64,000 nt of DNA from a virus: IMG/VR virus record IMGVR_UViG_3300044710_000053, positions 1-64,000 of that record; one strand, 5' to 3'. How positions within the stretch are numbered: position 1 is the stretch's first letter; every line of letters begins with the position of its first letter. Under the pieces are notes generated by a model. It was not told the DNA's origin and did not search any database. It saw only the letters and a program-made list of their open reading frames with translations. A program made the translations under genes and the position numbers. Shown here one piece after another: positions 1 to 9,620 of this stretch.

Positions 1-1
1 C

Positions 2-91
2 CTACAATCTGAAAACTTTCAGGCCCAGCAGCCGTACCGCTCATTCCTGTACAACATGCTCGGTGGCATGATGGGCGGGGGAGGATTCTGA
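2..91 (+). CDS. C-terminal end of a late/structural protein (partial)
   Basis: An open frame enters from the left edge and stops at 89-91; 29 residues are visible. They are rich in Gln, Gly and Met and end in a run of Gly, in the same style as the Gln/Pro-rich proteins that follow. The next start lies one base after the stop, so this is the upstream member of the late rightward operon. The partial frame open at the right edge of the window ends in mid-gene, so it could be the same gene if the map is circular, but this cannot be proved here. Confidence 0.6.
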   Translation, partial: LQSENFQAQQPYRSFLYNMLGGMMGGGGF

Positions 92-92
92 G

Positions 93-323
93 ATGGATTC
101 TGAGATGGATTATGAAGGCGGCGGCACGCGCTGGGTGAACTGGATTACAGATTGCTCCCAGGCAATCGCTGCCGCGCATACGATGTCACCGCTGAGCGAC
201 TTTTGCAGCACGCCCTACGCGCGCCGACAGATCAAGAAGATCGCGCTACTAGAACGAAACGCGCGGTGGGCATCGCTGCATGAGCGGCTACAGACATACG
301 CCAGAAAACGGGGGCAACCATGA
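93..323 (+). CDS. hypothetical late protein, 76 aa
   Basis: Starts one base after the preceding stop, behind a GGGGGAGG run that can serve as ribosome binding site (RBS); an alternative ATG lies at 105. The protein is basic in its second half (KRxxQ and RxxR patterns), with no membrane segment. Its stop overlaps the ATG of the next gene (ATGA), so the two are translationally coupled. I do not recognise the family; the context suggests a minor virion or morphogenesis protein. Confidence 0.7.
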   Translation: MDSEMDYEGGGTRWVNWITDCSQAIAAAHTMSPLSDFCSTPYARRQIKKIALLERNARWASLHERLQTYARKRGQP

Positions 324-853
324 GCTTCGGCGGCCAGCAAAGTTTCGGCGGCGCAGCCAATCCCCGGCAGAATCCCGGCAACGCCGGCGCGTGGAACAAC
401 TACCAGGGCTACCAAGGTACGCAGCAGCCCCAGCAGCAGAATCAAGTGCCCGGCGGCTACGGCTCGACGACCAGCAGCGTCACGCCCACCGGCGTCTACA
501 CGCCGCAGATGACGCAGCAGGCGGTGAACCAGTACCGGGCCTACGGCGCGCAGCAGGCCGACCCGCGATTGCAACAGAAGCAGTTTGACTCCCCGGGCCG
601 TTCGCTCGACGCCGGCACAATGGCGGCGGCGATGCCGGGGATAACACAAGCCCAGTTCGGCGGGATGCAGCAAGCCGCGCAGACGCCGCTCCAAGACATG
701 CTGGCCAACCAGCAGCAGCTCTTGAGCGGTCAAGTCGGCCAGCAGAATGAAGTCGCGGGCCAACAGCAGAACCTTTTAGGTCAATATGGCCAGAACATCT
801 ACCAGCAGCAGAACCTTTACCCGATGCTGGGGATGTTGGGGCAGATGTTATAG
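320..853 (+). CDS. Gln/Gly-rich late protein, 177 aa
   Basis: Coupled to the previous gene by ATGA. The sequence is extremely rich in Gln, Gly, Asn and Ala (repeated QQ and GxQ patterns) and lacks charged clusters and membrane segments, so it is probably largely disordered. Such low-complexity proteins occur among injected or internal virion proteins beside large ejection proteins, which fits the 1323-aa gene downstream. Function is inferred from position only. Confidence 0.75.
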   Translation: MSFGGQQSFGGAANPRQNPGNAGAWNNYQGYQGTQQPQQQNQVPGGYGSTTSSVTPTGVYTPQMTQQAVNQYRAYGAQQADPRLQQKQFDSPGRSLDAGTMAAAMPGITQAQFGGMQQAAQTPLQDMLANQQQLLSGQVGQQNEVAGQQQNLLGQYGQNIYQQQNLYPMLGMLGQML

Positions 854-862
854 GAGAGCCAG

Positions 863-2797
863 ATGAGTACCGCCATGCCGAGTGCGCCGCCGCAGATGTC
901 GCCGCAAGATGCGATTGCTCTGCTCAAGAGTCTTGGCGGTTCGACTGATGGGATGTTCGCGATTCCCGGCGATGTCGCAGCACAACAGAACGCGCTCGGC
1001 ACACGGGCGATCCTGAACCCACGCCAGCAGGCTGGCCTACTGCCGCAAACCCCCCCCTCGCTGCAAAACGCGAACGCGAACGGTGGGGCCGGGGTCCTTG
1101 ATAATCCGTTGCCGCAGTGGACGATGCCGAGTGCACCGCCTGGCAGCCAACTTGCACCGGAAATTCTTGGAGCGATGCAAAACAACGGCGGCCAAATGCC
1201 GCCGCAGGTCCTACCGGGTGATGCCACCGCGCATCCAGGGAGCAGCTACGATCCGCTGGCACTCGCGAGACAAATGCCGCCAGGCGAAAACGCCAGCGGG
1301 GGTGCGTCGGCGGCTGATGGCCAGTCAAATCCCGGCAGCCAGAATCCGTTTGAGACCGGACTGCACTCTCAGGCAACGAATGAACCTGTCCAGGTTCAAT
1401 TGGCCGACAAACAATCGGCGCTCGCGGATGTGCAAAATTTTCTAAAATCTATCGCACCCAAGCCACTGCCAGCACAACCGCCCGCGTCCCCGTTCGCTGG
1501 AATCAATGCTGCTGGTCAAGCAAACCAGCAGACCGGCGCAGCGGTCTCGCCCGGCGGAATACTCATCCCCCCGAATCAACCGGGGATGCCTGGCGCTTCG
1601 CTCGATCGGCAGTTTGGGGGTTTGTTCGGTCAGGGTCCCAATCAACTACCGCCAGTTCCGCCAGTAGGCTCAGCGCCGGCCGTTGCGAACCAAATGGCAA
1701 TGAACACCGCCAGAACCGCGCAGCCGAATCTTGGACTGCCGACGGCCTGGGGCCAGATGCCCAATGCGCCGCCAGCACCCGGAGCGGCATTGGCGGCGGC
1801 GGAAGGCGGCGGCTCTCATACTGTTCCGACTCTGGCCACGGCGCGCACGCCGGCCGACCAGTACGCTCAGCAGCACGTAATGCAAATGGCCCAAGCGGAA
1901 GAACTCGCCCGCAAGTCGCGGCTTGATCCGGGGTTTGGCCAGGCCATGCTGGTCAACTCAGCGATGGGCGGCGGGATGCCCAATGCGCCGCCGGGCGGTG
2001 CGGGTCCGAATGCGGCGATGTGGATGCTCAACCCGCAGATGGCCGAACGGCAGCAGAATCAGGCGAACATCAATCGGCAGTTTGCTCAAGAGGATCGCAG
2101 CAACCAGATGAAGGCTGCGGCGCTCGGCATGGGCCGCGCGGATGAATGGGACAAGAAGAAGATGATGCTGTCGCAGGCGAATCCCCAACTCAAAGGTCCA
2201 TTGCTCGACGCCGAAGCTGAAAAGCAATTCGGCCAGCGGCCAGACGCCGGTCAGTTTGGTCAGATGCCAGGCGCGCCGCCAGTGGGTGGTGATAATCCGC
2301 CGCAAGGTGTTCCGCCAATGCCGCCGGCACCGCCGGGAACACAAGTGCCAGGTGGCGTGGCCGCTAACATCGGAGCACCGGCGAATCAACACCAAACGGA
2401 TTTGGACGCAGCCGACCTCGCTACGCGAATCGGATCACTCCCGCAAGGCAGCCCGCCAGAAGCAATCGCGCTCGCCTTGGCAAACGATCCGGCGATGCAG
2501 AAGAATCCAGACGCGATCAAGACGCTTGTAAACCAGAACAAACTTCTACAACCGCAAGACCTCGACGAGCTGGAACGCACTTACGACCCGCACCAATGGA
2601 AGGGAAGCTGGATCGGAAATACCCCCAACACGGACAGAGAAATTTCCGCCTACGACAGCAAGGTTCAAGCGGCGCGCAACCTGCGCAAGATCATGGGCTG
2701 GAAAACGACTCTGCCGCCATCGCCGCCAGCGCAGCACTTGCAAATGTATCCAGGCCAAGTGCCGGAAGCGTGGCCGTGGGAAAAAATCGGCCAATAG
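863..2797 (+). CDS. Pro/Gln/Gly-rich internal virion-type protein, 644 aa
   Basis: An RBS (TAGGAGAG) lies just upstream of the ATG. Residues 1 to about 480 are low-complexity Pro, Gly, Gln, Asn and Met. From about 520 to the end the composition becomes normal and helical (LATRIGSLPQG, LDELERTYDPHQW), so a small folded C-terminal domain is likely. It sits between the Gln-rich protein and the giant protein in the late operon. I infer an internal or ejection protein; no domain is recognised. Confidence 0.75.
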   Translation: MSTAMPSAPPQMSPQDAIALLKSLGGSTDGMFAIPGDVAAQQNALGTRAILNPRQQAGLLPQTPPSLQNANANGGAGVLDNPLPQWTMPSAPPGSQLAPEILGAMQNNGGQMPPQVLPGDATAHPGSSYDPLALARQMPPGENASGGASAADGQSNPGSQNPFETGLHSQATNEPVQVQLADKQSALADVQNFLKSIAPKPLPAQPPASPFAGINAAGQANQQTGAAVSPGGILIPPNQPGMPGASLDRQFGGLFGQGPNQLPPVPPVGSAPAVANQMAMNTARTAQPNLGLPTAWGQMPNAPPAPGAALAAAEGGGSHTVPTLATARTPADQYAQQHVMQMAQAEELARKSRLDPGFGQAMLVNSAMGGGMPNAPPGGAGPNAAMWMLNPQMAERQQNQANINRQFAQEDRSNQMKAAALGMGRADEWDKKKMMLSQANPQLKGPLLDAEAEKQFGQRPDAGQFGQMPGAPPVGGDNPPQGVPPMPPAPPGTQVPGGVAANIGAPANQHQTDLDAADLATRIGSLPQGSPPEAIALALANDPAMQKNPDAIKTLVNQNKLLQPQDLDELERTYDPHQWKGSWIGNTPNTDREISAYDSKVQAARNLRKIMGWKTTLPPSPPAQHLQMYPGQVPEAWPWEKIGQ

Positions 2798-2812
2798 ACC
2801 AGTGGAGGCGAC

Positions 2813-2992
2813 ATGAAAAAGCAACCCTTGTTCTTTGGGCTGGCGGTGCTATTCGCGATAGCGGCAGCGATGGTGGCATGGCACTCTGACTTCGACGCAC
2901 TGCCACCGTTAGTTCATTCTCTCGTCGCCTACGGGATGGCGCTGCTGGCTGGAATCTCGTTTGTGACCGGCGCTGCCGCAAAGGACGAATAA
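2813..2992 (+). CDS. small membrane protein with two helices (holin candidate), 59 aa
   Basis: Begins MKKQPLFFGLAVLF behind a GGAGG RBS. Two hydrophobic stretches (about residues 5-22 and 33-52) are separated by a short polar turn, and the tail AAAKDE is charged. Its TAA overlaps the ATG of the next gene. Size and topology resemble class II holins, and phages often place lysis genes among late genes, but no endolysin lies beside it, so the role is a guess. Too short for many ORF callers. Confidence 0.7.
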   Translation: MKKQPLFFGLAVLFAIAAAMVAWHSDFDALPPLVHSLVAYGMALLAGISFVTGAAAKDE

Positions 2993-5900
2993 TGTCCACC
3001 GGCTACGATCCCACCGACCCGTTCTCGGACCCCAACGACCCGCTGAACATCTATCAGGGTCGGCTCGCCCAGGCCGCGGCCCTGCGCCAGCAGCAACCGC
3101 CCGGCGCGCCCGAAGTGCCGATCCCCAGTCCGCCGCCGCTCAACCCGGATGAAGAGAACGACTTGATGAGCAACGTCCTGTCCGCGCCTCTTTCGGCGCT
3201 GGGCTGGATCGGCGAATCGCTGGGCAAGCCGGCCAGAGCTGTGCGGGGCGTTCTCAGCGGGCAGCCATCGGCGCTCTTGAATCTGATCCCGTTCTCGGAC
3301 ACGCTGGGGTTGACTGACCGCGGATTATTCGGCAACGACCTCTTGGCCAACAAGAACGACGTGCCGAGCGGCCGTGAGATGCTGGATAAGTTAGGCATTA
3401 CCGATCCGAAGCAGCCGGGCGATGGTTTCGACTTGGGGGATGCGGGCGGAATCGGGCTGGAAGCAGCCCTCGATCCGCTTATGTGGGGGCTAGCACCGAT
3501 CGGCACCGCGCTGGGGCGCAGTGGTCAATTGGCAAAAGACGTTGGCATCCTGCCGAAGTTCGGCGAGGGCCTGGATGCCGTGACCGGACGCCTCACCGGC
3601 GTTGGTCCGCGCGCCGCTAAAATGACGACAACCTTGGGTGAGCAGATCGGCGGCGATGCGGACGCGATGGAACAGGTGTTAAACGCGGCCAAGAAGCGGG
3701 GCTGGGTCGGAGAGGACGTGCCGTTGCCGCGCCAATCATTTGTCGCTGGCCAAGGCCCAGGCGCGACCGTGGCGGCAAGTAGCTGGACCAGCACCGATCC
3801 GGCCCTCCAAGACCTTCTAGGACAGAAGCTAGGTGGCTTGGCAGGCTTTGGCCCTCCAATCCCCGGAGCCTCAAACATCGCCACCTTGGGCCACGGGCCG
3901 CTGTCTCAGGCAATTGGGCAGGGCATTGACCGGACATTGGCTGGAATCCGCTACTCGCGGCCTATTGCTGCGGTGGCGCGGCTATTCGATCCAGAATCTG
4001 GGCAAGCTGGCGAAGCCGCTAGTCAGCAATCCGCGCAAGCCGGTTACCAAGGCGCGCAACGCGGCGCGGAGCAGGCCACGGAGCAGCTTGCCAAGGCGTA
4101 TCAGGATTTGCAGGCCGAAGGCGTCCCGACCGCCGGCAAGACTGTCAATCCGGTAGTCATGGGGCCGCAACAACTTGTGCGGCGCGGCTTCACGCTGGCC
4201 GAGGCAACCCGCGGACTCGTCGAGCTGGCCTATCCGGGATCAGAGAACGTGCCGCTGGCCGAGCGCAGCCCAGAAGCAGCAATTTCATCGCTCTATCCCC
4301 ACGCCACGCCAGACCAGCGGTTTGCCCTCCGCGGGGCCTACGACACCTACCGACAGATCGCCGACAAATACGGTCCCGAGGGAGCCAAGATCGGCCTGAA
4401 CACGGCCCCAGCCGAACAGCAGGCGCTTTACTCGGCCCGCGTCGGCGTGCTACCAACTGGCGAACAAGCGGCCGAGACAGCGCCCGGCCTGAACACCGGC
4501 GCGCAGGGGATGCCGACGGCTAGCGCCAGCACGAAAAACCGCGCCGACGAACTAACGAACATCATCGGCGGCACGGTGGGGGCCAATCGCTTCGTCGGCG
4601 ACATCGCCACCGGCAAGCCATTGGCCAAGCGGTTATTCACGCAGCCCGACCTCGACGCGCTGGCCGAGCGAACTGGCGTGCAACTTAGCGAAGCTGGCAC
4701 CACGGCACGGAAGTTATCCCCGGAGGAGTTGCAAGATATTTCTGCCGCCCAGTTCCCGGTAACGGCCGAAGATCAAGCCAGCTACATCGCAAAAACGTAC
4801 ATGGGTGCCGACGAGGCCGACTTAGATAATCTCACCAAGCTGCGCCAGAAGGTTCAGCAGGGAGTCGCCGGGCTTGAAGCACAGGCTCCGCAAGCCAAAG
4901 GTGCGTTCACTGCGGCCCACGTTCTCGACCCCGCAGAACACGCGACAATGCAAGCGCTGGAAACCATCGAAAACGAAGCCAAGCTCAAACAGCAGTACGG
5001 CGCGAACCTGCCGGATGAACTGGCCACGCGGTTTCAATTCTCCAATGACGCCTTCACGGACCTCTATACGCGGATGCCGCGCGAAATTCATAACGTCGAA
5101 TACGGTAAGCAAATCCATTCGCTGTTCGCAAGAACTGCCGGACTGGCCGGAGAAGGTGAGGCGACGGTGCCGGCAGCGAAAGCGTTGGAAGCGGCGAACA
5201 TGACTGGCCCCAATGCCATCAATCACTTGGCGGGAGAACTGGCCGCCAACGGCAAACTGTCGCAAGAGACAGTTGCGGCGCTCCGCGCTCCAATGCCGGA
5301 GATTCCAGAAGGGGCGGAAGGTGAAGCCCTCGAAGCGGCGCAGAAAGCACAGAAGGATTGGCAAGCGGCCCGCGATACTGCCGTGAAGGAAGTCTCGAAT
5401 GCGCCCATCCCGGCCAGCATCGCCAACAGCGCCTCGCGCACGATGGACTTCGTTGGCAACAAGAGCCCTGAATCGACCAGCTACTTTATGAACGCGCTCA
5501 AAAACTTCACGAGCATGTTCAAGGGCTGGGCGATTGCCAGGCCGGCCAACAAAGTCCGCGATGGAGTAACCGGCCTGTGGGGCATGGCTGCCAGCGGGCT
5601 CCATCCCTCAAACTGGTTCCCGGCACTCCGCGATGCTTGGAATCTGCTGCAAGGGAAAGACCTCGACAACATCGGGGAGTATCTCGGCAAAGGCGAAGCC
5701 GCCGGGGCCGCAGAGGGCAACCGCTTGATGAAGGCCAGAATCCTTGCGGGCCGGACGGTCGATGCGCCAACGGTCGAAACGGCGGAACTCGGCAATGGAG
5801 CGGCGCAACCCATCGCGCAACTCAAGAACGCGCTGGTCGGCAACGAGCCAATGCACCCGCTGCCGTTGGGGCTGCTCAAGGGGCATCCAGTGGGCGATTT

Positions 5901-6963
5901 CTTAAAGGGCTGGAATCCTCTGGACGTATTCCACAAAACGCCGCAGGAATTCACGGAGAACCTGAACAAAAACCCGCTCCTGCAACTGAGTCAAGAGTCG
6001 AGCAACTTCGCGTGGACGCTTCCGAAACTGGCGATTGCCTTGGGTCACATGCGGCAAGGCATGTCGTGGCAAGAGGCGATGCAAACCGCGCAGGACGTAA
6101 TGGGCGACTTCTCCAAGGTGACTCCATTCGAGAAAACGCTGCGACGGTCGGCGATTCCTTTTTATACCTGGGCACGCAGAGTTCTGCCGTGGACGATCCG
6201 AGAGATTGCCAACAATCCCGGCGGCATCACGGCCGAAGCGGTGCGCGTTGCCGGCGGCGCTGGCCACAAGGAATTCACGCCGGAGCAACTCAGCAACGAC
6301 ATTTCCGTTCCACTCTCGCAAGAGGACGCCGAAGGAAACAAGACCTACTTGGAATCGACCAGCCTGCCGTTTGAAGTGCTGGGCGATGTATTCCGGCCGG
6401 GGCGCACATTGACCAGCACGATCGGCGGAAGCCTCGCAGAGATGGGTGGGATGCTCAACCCGCTACTGAAAATGCCGATTGAATTGGCCACGAACAAGCA
6501 GCTCAACAGCGGCCGGGACTTGACGGATTTGAAGGGGCGACTATCCACCACGGCGCAGAACATTCTTGGAACCGACCGCGGAGCGGCCATCTCTCCGACG
6601 TTGGAAGAGATTGCCAGCAATATGCCGTTCGCGCCGTACCTCACGATGGCCGGCAAGTTGTCTGACCCGCGCAAGTCGCTGCTGGAAAAGGCCACGAACG
6701 CGCTGACCGGATTCCAGACGGCGACGGTCAACATGCCGCAGGCACGCGACGTAGCCGCCCGTGATGCCGCCGCGCAACTGCTTCAAGGCTCGCCGGCCCA
6801 ACAGCACACCGACCTGTACGTTCGCAAGCAGGATTTGCCGCTGCTCAGTCCCGACGAACTGAGACTCTATTCTCTCTACCGCAAGATCGAGCAAGAGCGC
6901 CAGCAGCGGGCCAAGGCGGAAAAAGCCAAGCAATTACCAGTCGGAGGGACCGTCGCGCAGTAA
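2992..6963 (+). CDS. giant internal virion / DNA ejection-type protein, 1323 aa
   Basis: The largest gene in the window; its ATG overlaps the preceding stop. The N-terminus is Pro-rich and disordered, then long Ala-rich helical stretches dominate (about 330-800). A region about 835-870 (FKGWAIARPANKVRD, LWGMAASGL) and one near 1040-1070 (FYTWARRVLPWTIREI) have amphipathic or membrane-seeking character. Length, helix content and place at the end of the late operon match internal virion or ejection proteins of podoviruses. Some such proteins carry lytic transglycosylase or polyvalent domains; I see no clear catalytic motif. The function is inferred. Confidence 0.75.
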   Translation: MSTGYDPTDPFSDPNDPLNIYQGRLAQAAALRQQQPPGAPEVPIPSPPPLNPDEENDLMSNVLSAPLSALGWIGESLGKPARAVRGVLSGQPSALLNLIPFSDTLGLTDRGLFGNDLLANKNDVPSGREMLDKLGITDPKQPGDGFDLGDAGGIGLEAALDPLMWGLAPIGTALGRSGQLAKDVGILPKFGEGLDAVTGRLTGVGPRAAKMTTTLGEQIGGDADAMEQVLNAAKKRGWVGEDVPLPRQSFVAGQGPGATVAASSWTSTDPALQDLLGQKLGGLAGFGPPIPGASNIATLGHGPLSQAIGQGIDRTLAGIRYSRPIAAVARLFDPESGQAGEAASQQSAQAGYQGAQRGAEQATEQLAKAYQDLQAEGVPTAGKTVNPVVMGPQQLVRRGFTLAEATRGLVELAYPGSENVPLAERSPEAAISSLYPHATPDQRFALRGAYDTYRQIADKYGPEGAKIGLNTAPAEQQALYSARVGVLPTGEQAAETAPGLNTGAQGMPTASASTKNRADELTNIIGGTVGANRFVGDIATGKPLAKRLFTQPDLDALAERTGVQLSEAGTTARKLSPEELQDISAAQFPVTAEDQASYIAKTYMGADEADLDNLTKLRQKVQQGVAGLEAQAPQAKGAFTAAHVLDPAEHATMQALETIENEAKLKQQYGANLPDELATRFQFSNDAFTDLYTRMPREIHNVEYGKQIHSLFARTAGLAGEGEATVPAAKALEAANMTGPNAINHLAGELAANGKLSQETVAALRAPMPEIPEGAEGEALEAAQKAQKDWQAARDTAVKEVSNAPIPASIANSASRTMDFVGNKSPESTSYFMNALKNFTSMFKGWAIARPANKVRDGVTGLWGMAASGLHPSNWFPALRDAWNLLQGKDLDNIGEYLGKGEAAGAAEGNRLMKARILAGRTVDAPTVETAELGNGAAQPIAQLKNALVGNEPMHPLPLGLLKGHPVGDFLKGWNPLDVFHKTPQEFTENLNKNPLLQLSQESSNFAWTLPKLAIALGHMRQGMSWQEAMQTAQDVMGDFSKVTPFEKTLRRSAIPFYTWARRVLPWTIREIANNPGGITAEAVRVAGGAGHKEFTPEQLSNDISVPLSQEDAEGNKTYLESTSLPFEVLGDVFRPGRTLTSTIGGSLAEMGGMLNPLLKMPIELATNKQLNSGRDLTDLKGRLSTTAQNILGTDRGAAISPTLEEIASNMPFAPYLTMAGKLSDPRKSLLEKATNALTGFQTATVNMPQARDVAARDAAAQLLQGSPAQQHTDLYVRKQDLPLLSPDELRLYSLYRKIEQERQQRAKAEKAKQLPVGGTVAQ

Positions 6964-7128
6964 CTCGCCGCGCTCGGTGCTTTCGACGGCCACGCCGACT
7001 AGCACTACTGTCGTCGCCACTCGGTTTTCGCCGAATTCCTTGCGGGCCTCAGCCTCCGTGTCGGCGGCGATAATCGCACCTTCCTCGTATCCGCTAGCGC
7101 CACGACGTTCGACAAGGTATAGATTCAT
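6934..7128 (-). CDS. small phage protein beginning MNLYLVER, 64 aa
   Basis: A start at 7128 is chosen because GTGAGG lies about 10 nt upstream; an in-frame start at 7149 would overlap that RBS. The N-terminus MNLYLVERRG, an acidic DTEAEAR segment and an R-x-V-x-L strand resemble short phage proteins of the type MxLYLIxR...EEAR, whose function is unknown. It is convergent with the giant late gene and overlaps its last 30 nt. It is the only minus-strand gene in the first 9.6 kb. Confidence 0.65.
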   Translation of the reverse strand: MNLYLVERRGASGYEEGAIIAADTEAEARKEFGENRVATTVVLVGVAVESTERGELLRDGPSDW

Positions 7129-7291
7129 GGGTATTGCCTCACTGGCCAAACAGGGTAAGATAGCGGGCGCGATTCACTTTGGACCGTGGGTTCTCCATGC
7201 GGGGTTGCAAGAGAACATCTGGCCCGGCAGCCGCGGAGTCGCCCCAGCCGGGGAATAACTGGCGACCTAGACCCCGCTCTTATAAAATAAC

Positions 7292-7319
7292 GGACGCCCC
7301 AGTTGGCGCTGGGGCATCC
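7292..7319. terminator. GC-rich hairpin between divergent genes
   Basis: GCCCCAG (7296-7302) pairs with CTGGGGC (7309-7315) over a 6-nt loop, and flanking GGA/TCC extends the stem past one mismatch. There is no U-run on either side, so it is either a weak terminator or an mRNA leader hairpin for the gene starting at 7350. The rest of 7129-7349 shows no gene. Confidence 0.4.
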
Positions 7320-7349
7320 TAACATCAACAGCCTGAAAGGAGGCCGAAG

Positions 7350-7703
7350 ATGTCTGACGTAGATGGTACTCTGGATGTTCACGCCCAGAAAGACAGCTAT
7401 GTTGTGCTATCGCTGAATGATGGCCGCGAAGTAAAAGCTGACTGGTACTTTGACCTCCGAGACGCGGAGGAGATGGCCAAGGTGCGAGATGGCTGCCTCT
7501 ACGCCTTGCGCGTGCCAAACAAGCCGAGCTACAGCTTACGGCAACAGCAACGTCAAGCATTCCTCGACCAAGCGGCGATTGCGATTATGGGTGCTGTCGC
7601 GGCTTGTCCGCCAGCGAGAGGAATCGACACGGACGATGTTGCTAAGTGGTCTTGGAGTATCGCCAAAGCTCTGCTCGACGCCCGCATTGAGTTGGAGGAG
7701 TGA
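7350..7703 (+). CDS. hypothetical protein, 117 aa
   Basis: A strong RBS (AAAGGAGG) lies 6 nt before the ATG. The first half is rich in beta-type residues (YVVLSLNDGREVKADWYFD), the second half helical. No catalytic motif or membrane segment is visible. It heads the short rightward block that leads to the integrase (3 nt from the next gene). The family is not recognised. Confidence 0.75.
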   Translation: MSDVDGTLDVHAQKDSYVVLSLNDGREVKADWYFDLRDAEEMAKVRDGCLYALRVPNKPSYSLRQQQRQAFLDQAAIAIMGAVAACPPARGIDTDDVAKWSWSIAKALLDARIELEE

Positions 7704-7706
7704 GCT

Positions 7707-8099
7707 ATGATCGGCGGCACCGAACGCGAGATTAGCGGCGCAGGCGAGAACACGGCCGACGTGGTGATTCGCGCCATGCAAGAGATGTGGCCGCATGCGC
7801 TGTTTCAGGCGGCAGACTGGGTGCAAGCGGTACGCCTGCAACCGATGATGAGCGGTCCCGATCCGTATATCGACGGCGCAATGGCGAAGGAATTTTTCAT
7901 CTTCAAGAACGCTGAGGCCGAGCGGTTGTGGCGAGAGCGCGGAGCCGATGCGGACAATGAAAACCAAATGCTGCGCTTCCTCGTGGGCGACAAACTCACC
8001 ATCGTCTACGACCGCGACACGGAAGAAATGCTGGCGTTAGTTGGGCAGCTCGCCGAGTGCCTTCGATCCGTAGCCGGGCTGACAAGGAGCCGACCATGA
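7707..8099 (+). CDS. hypothetical protein, 130 aa
   Basis: Follows the previous gene by 3 nt and its stop overlaps the integrase ATG (ATGA), so the three are one operon. The protein is a mixed alpha/beta soluble sequence with a KEFFIFKNAEAERLW segment. A second strand-helix unit (KLTIVYDRDTEEML) precedes the C-terminus. The family is not recognised; coupling to the integrase suggests a role in lysogeny, for example as an accessory factor, but nothing in the sequence proves it. Confidence 0.75.
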   Translation: MIGGTEREISGAGENTADVVIRAMQEMWPHALFQAADWVQAVRLQPMMSGPDPYIDGAMAKEFFIFKNAEAERLWRERGADADNENQMLRFLVGDKLTIVYDRDTEEMLALVGQLAECLRSVAGLTRSRP

Positions 8100-9106
8100 T
8101 CGCGCCCTACGAACCCGCCAATACAGGGCAGCCTAAAACCGTCGTGCTGCACTTCGCCTTGGAGCGCTACCTGGCCTACGTGAAGCGGATGCACCCCCGC
8201 GCCAAGCTCGGCACGATTCGGCCAGCCATCCGCAACATCCTCACCGGCGCTGAGTTTCACGGCCTGGCTGGCGTCACGGAAGATAACCTCTCGCTCGCCG
8301 TCGAGAAAATGCGCGACGATGGTTTCTCAAATACCCACGTCCGCTACTGCTGGGGCCAGTTCCGACAGTTCATCAATTGGCTGTGCGCGTGCGAAGAACC
8401 GCGCCGCAACCCCATAACGCTCTGCAAACCGCCGGCCGACGACGGCACGCGGGCCAGGATTCGCCGCGTTGCCTATCCTGGGGAAATGCAGCGGCTTTGC
8501 GCCGCAGCGGAAGCTGCGGACGATGAATTGGGTTGGGACCGTTCGCTGGCATACCGGCTCGCGGCCTGCGCCGGGCTGCGGATCGGCGACATGAAGAGCC
8601 TGACCAAAGATTCATTCTTTCTCGGCTATGGGATACTGGTGGTCGAAGCGACCGCCCAGAAGTCGCGGGCTCGGCTTAATGGCGAAGCCACGCGACTTCC
8701 GATTCATCCGACGTTGCTGGTGTGGCTCAAGGCGTTTTTCACCGACCGCGATTACGTCTGGCGGTTGCGAGGGATGTTCGATGCGCAGTGGACCGAGACG
8801 CACTACAGCAATATCCGCGCGGGATTGCACCGGGACTTGCTGGCGGCGCGGGCCGAATGTCCCGCGGAGATTTTAGAGGAGCATCCCGGCTACTTGGAGC
8901 CTGTCGATCCCAAGGGACGGCTATTCGACTTTACTGCCATGCGGCATACGTTCTGCACGGAACTGGCCCGCGCTGGGTGCGCGCCGGTGCGGCTGCAAAA
9001 GCTGGCCCGGCACGCGAACTTCAACACGACGCTGAAATACTACGTGCATCTGGACGTGGAGGAGATGGCGGAAGATTTGGCCAAGCTGCCAAGCTGGGGC
9101 TCTTAA
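8096..9106 (+). CDS. int: tyrosine recombinase / phage integrase, 336 aa
   Basis: Site-specific recombinase for integration and excision. The start at 8096 overlaps the previous stop and has an AGGAG RBS; an in-frame ATG at 8057 lacks one. The N-terminal SAM-like core-binding domain covers about 15-100 and the catalytic domain about 125-330. Catalytic Arg162 (AGLRIGD), Arg283, His306 (LARHANF) and Tyr315 or Tyr316 (TTLKYYVH) are present. The HxxR box reads T280-A-M-R283, so the usual first His is Thr. Length is normal for the family. No attP core could be identified. Confidence 0.92.
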   Translation: MIAPYEPANTGQPKTVVLHFALERYLAYVKRMHPRAKLGTIRPAIRNILTGAEFHGLAGVTEDNLSLAVEKMRDDGFSNTHVRYCWGQFRQFINWLCACEEPRRNPITLCKPPADDGTRARIRRVAYPGEMQRLCAAAEAADDELGWDRSLAYRLAACAGLRIGDMKSLTKDSFFLGYGILVVEATAQKSRARLNGEATRLPIHPTLLVWLKAFFTDRDYVWRLRGMFDAQWTETHYSNIRAGLHRDLLAARAECPAEILEEHPGYLEPVDPKGRLFDFTAMRHTFCTELARAGCAPVRLQKLARHANFNTTLKYYVHLDVEEMAEDLAKLPSWGS

Positions 9107-9125
9107 CTGCAAAGGAGAATTTTAC

Positions 9126-9620
9126 ATGCATCCATCAGCGATCCATGTGCGTGAAGCCGCAGCACAAACCGCCGCCGCTCTAGCAGCGACCGATCCATCG
9201 GTTCCGCATCGCGAGCTGCCAGTTGCCGACCTTGAGCATGTCCGCAAAGGTGCAACTCTTATTCAGATGCTCCAAGAGGACATCGACGGGGCCACAATCT
9301 CCACGACTAATGATCCCGTAGCCAGAGCGATCAAGCGGACTATCGAAACGTACTTGCAAGACGGCGCTCGCTGTCACGTCTGCGTTGGTACGGGACTGTC
9401 GGGCGCGATTATCCAGACGTGGCGGCGCAGAGAACGTGGAAGAGGGAAAGAACTTGTGTGTTCATTTTCTGGCAACGCCTCTGCGTTCCTAATCAACTTC
9501 GATAACAAGTTCGCGGTGCGCCCGATTTTATTCAGCATCAGCATCTCCGCAGATCGGCTGGCCTATCTACATAGTAAGCCGTGGTGGGAACGACTGGCTG
9601 GTTTCTTTCGTCGATTCTAG
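9126..9620 (+). CDS. hypothetical protein, 164 aa
   Basis: An RBS (AAAGGAG) precedes the ATG 9 nt away. The first half is helical and charged; a short basic patch (WRRRERGRGK, about 97-106) follows; the last part is a beta-rich region ending in WWERLAGFFRRF, an amphipathic tail that may touch membrane. It follows the integrase in the same direction and converges on the leftward operon, overlapping its last gene by 4 nt. The family is not recognised. Confidence 0.7.
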   Translation: MHPSAIHVREAAAQTAAALAATDPSVPHRELPVADLEHVRKGATLIQMLQEDIDGATISTTNDPVARAIKRTIETYLQDGARCHVCVGTGLSGAIIQTWRRRERGRGKELVCSFSGNASAFLINFDNKFAVRPILFSISISADRLAYLHSKPWWERLAGFFRRF

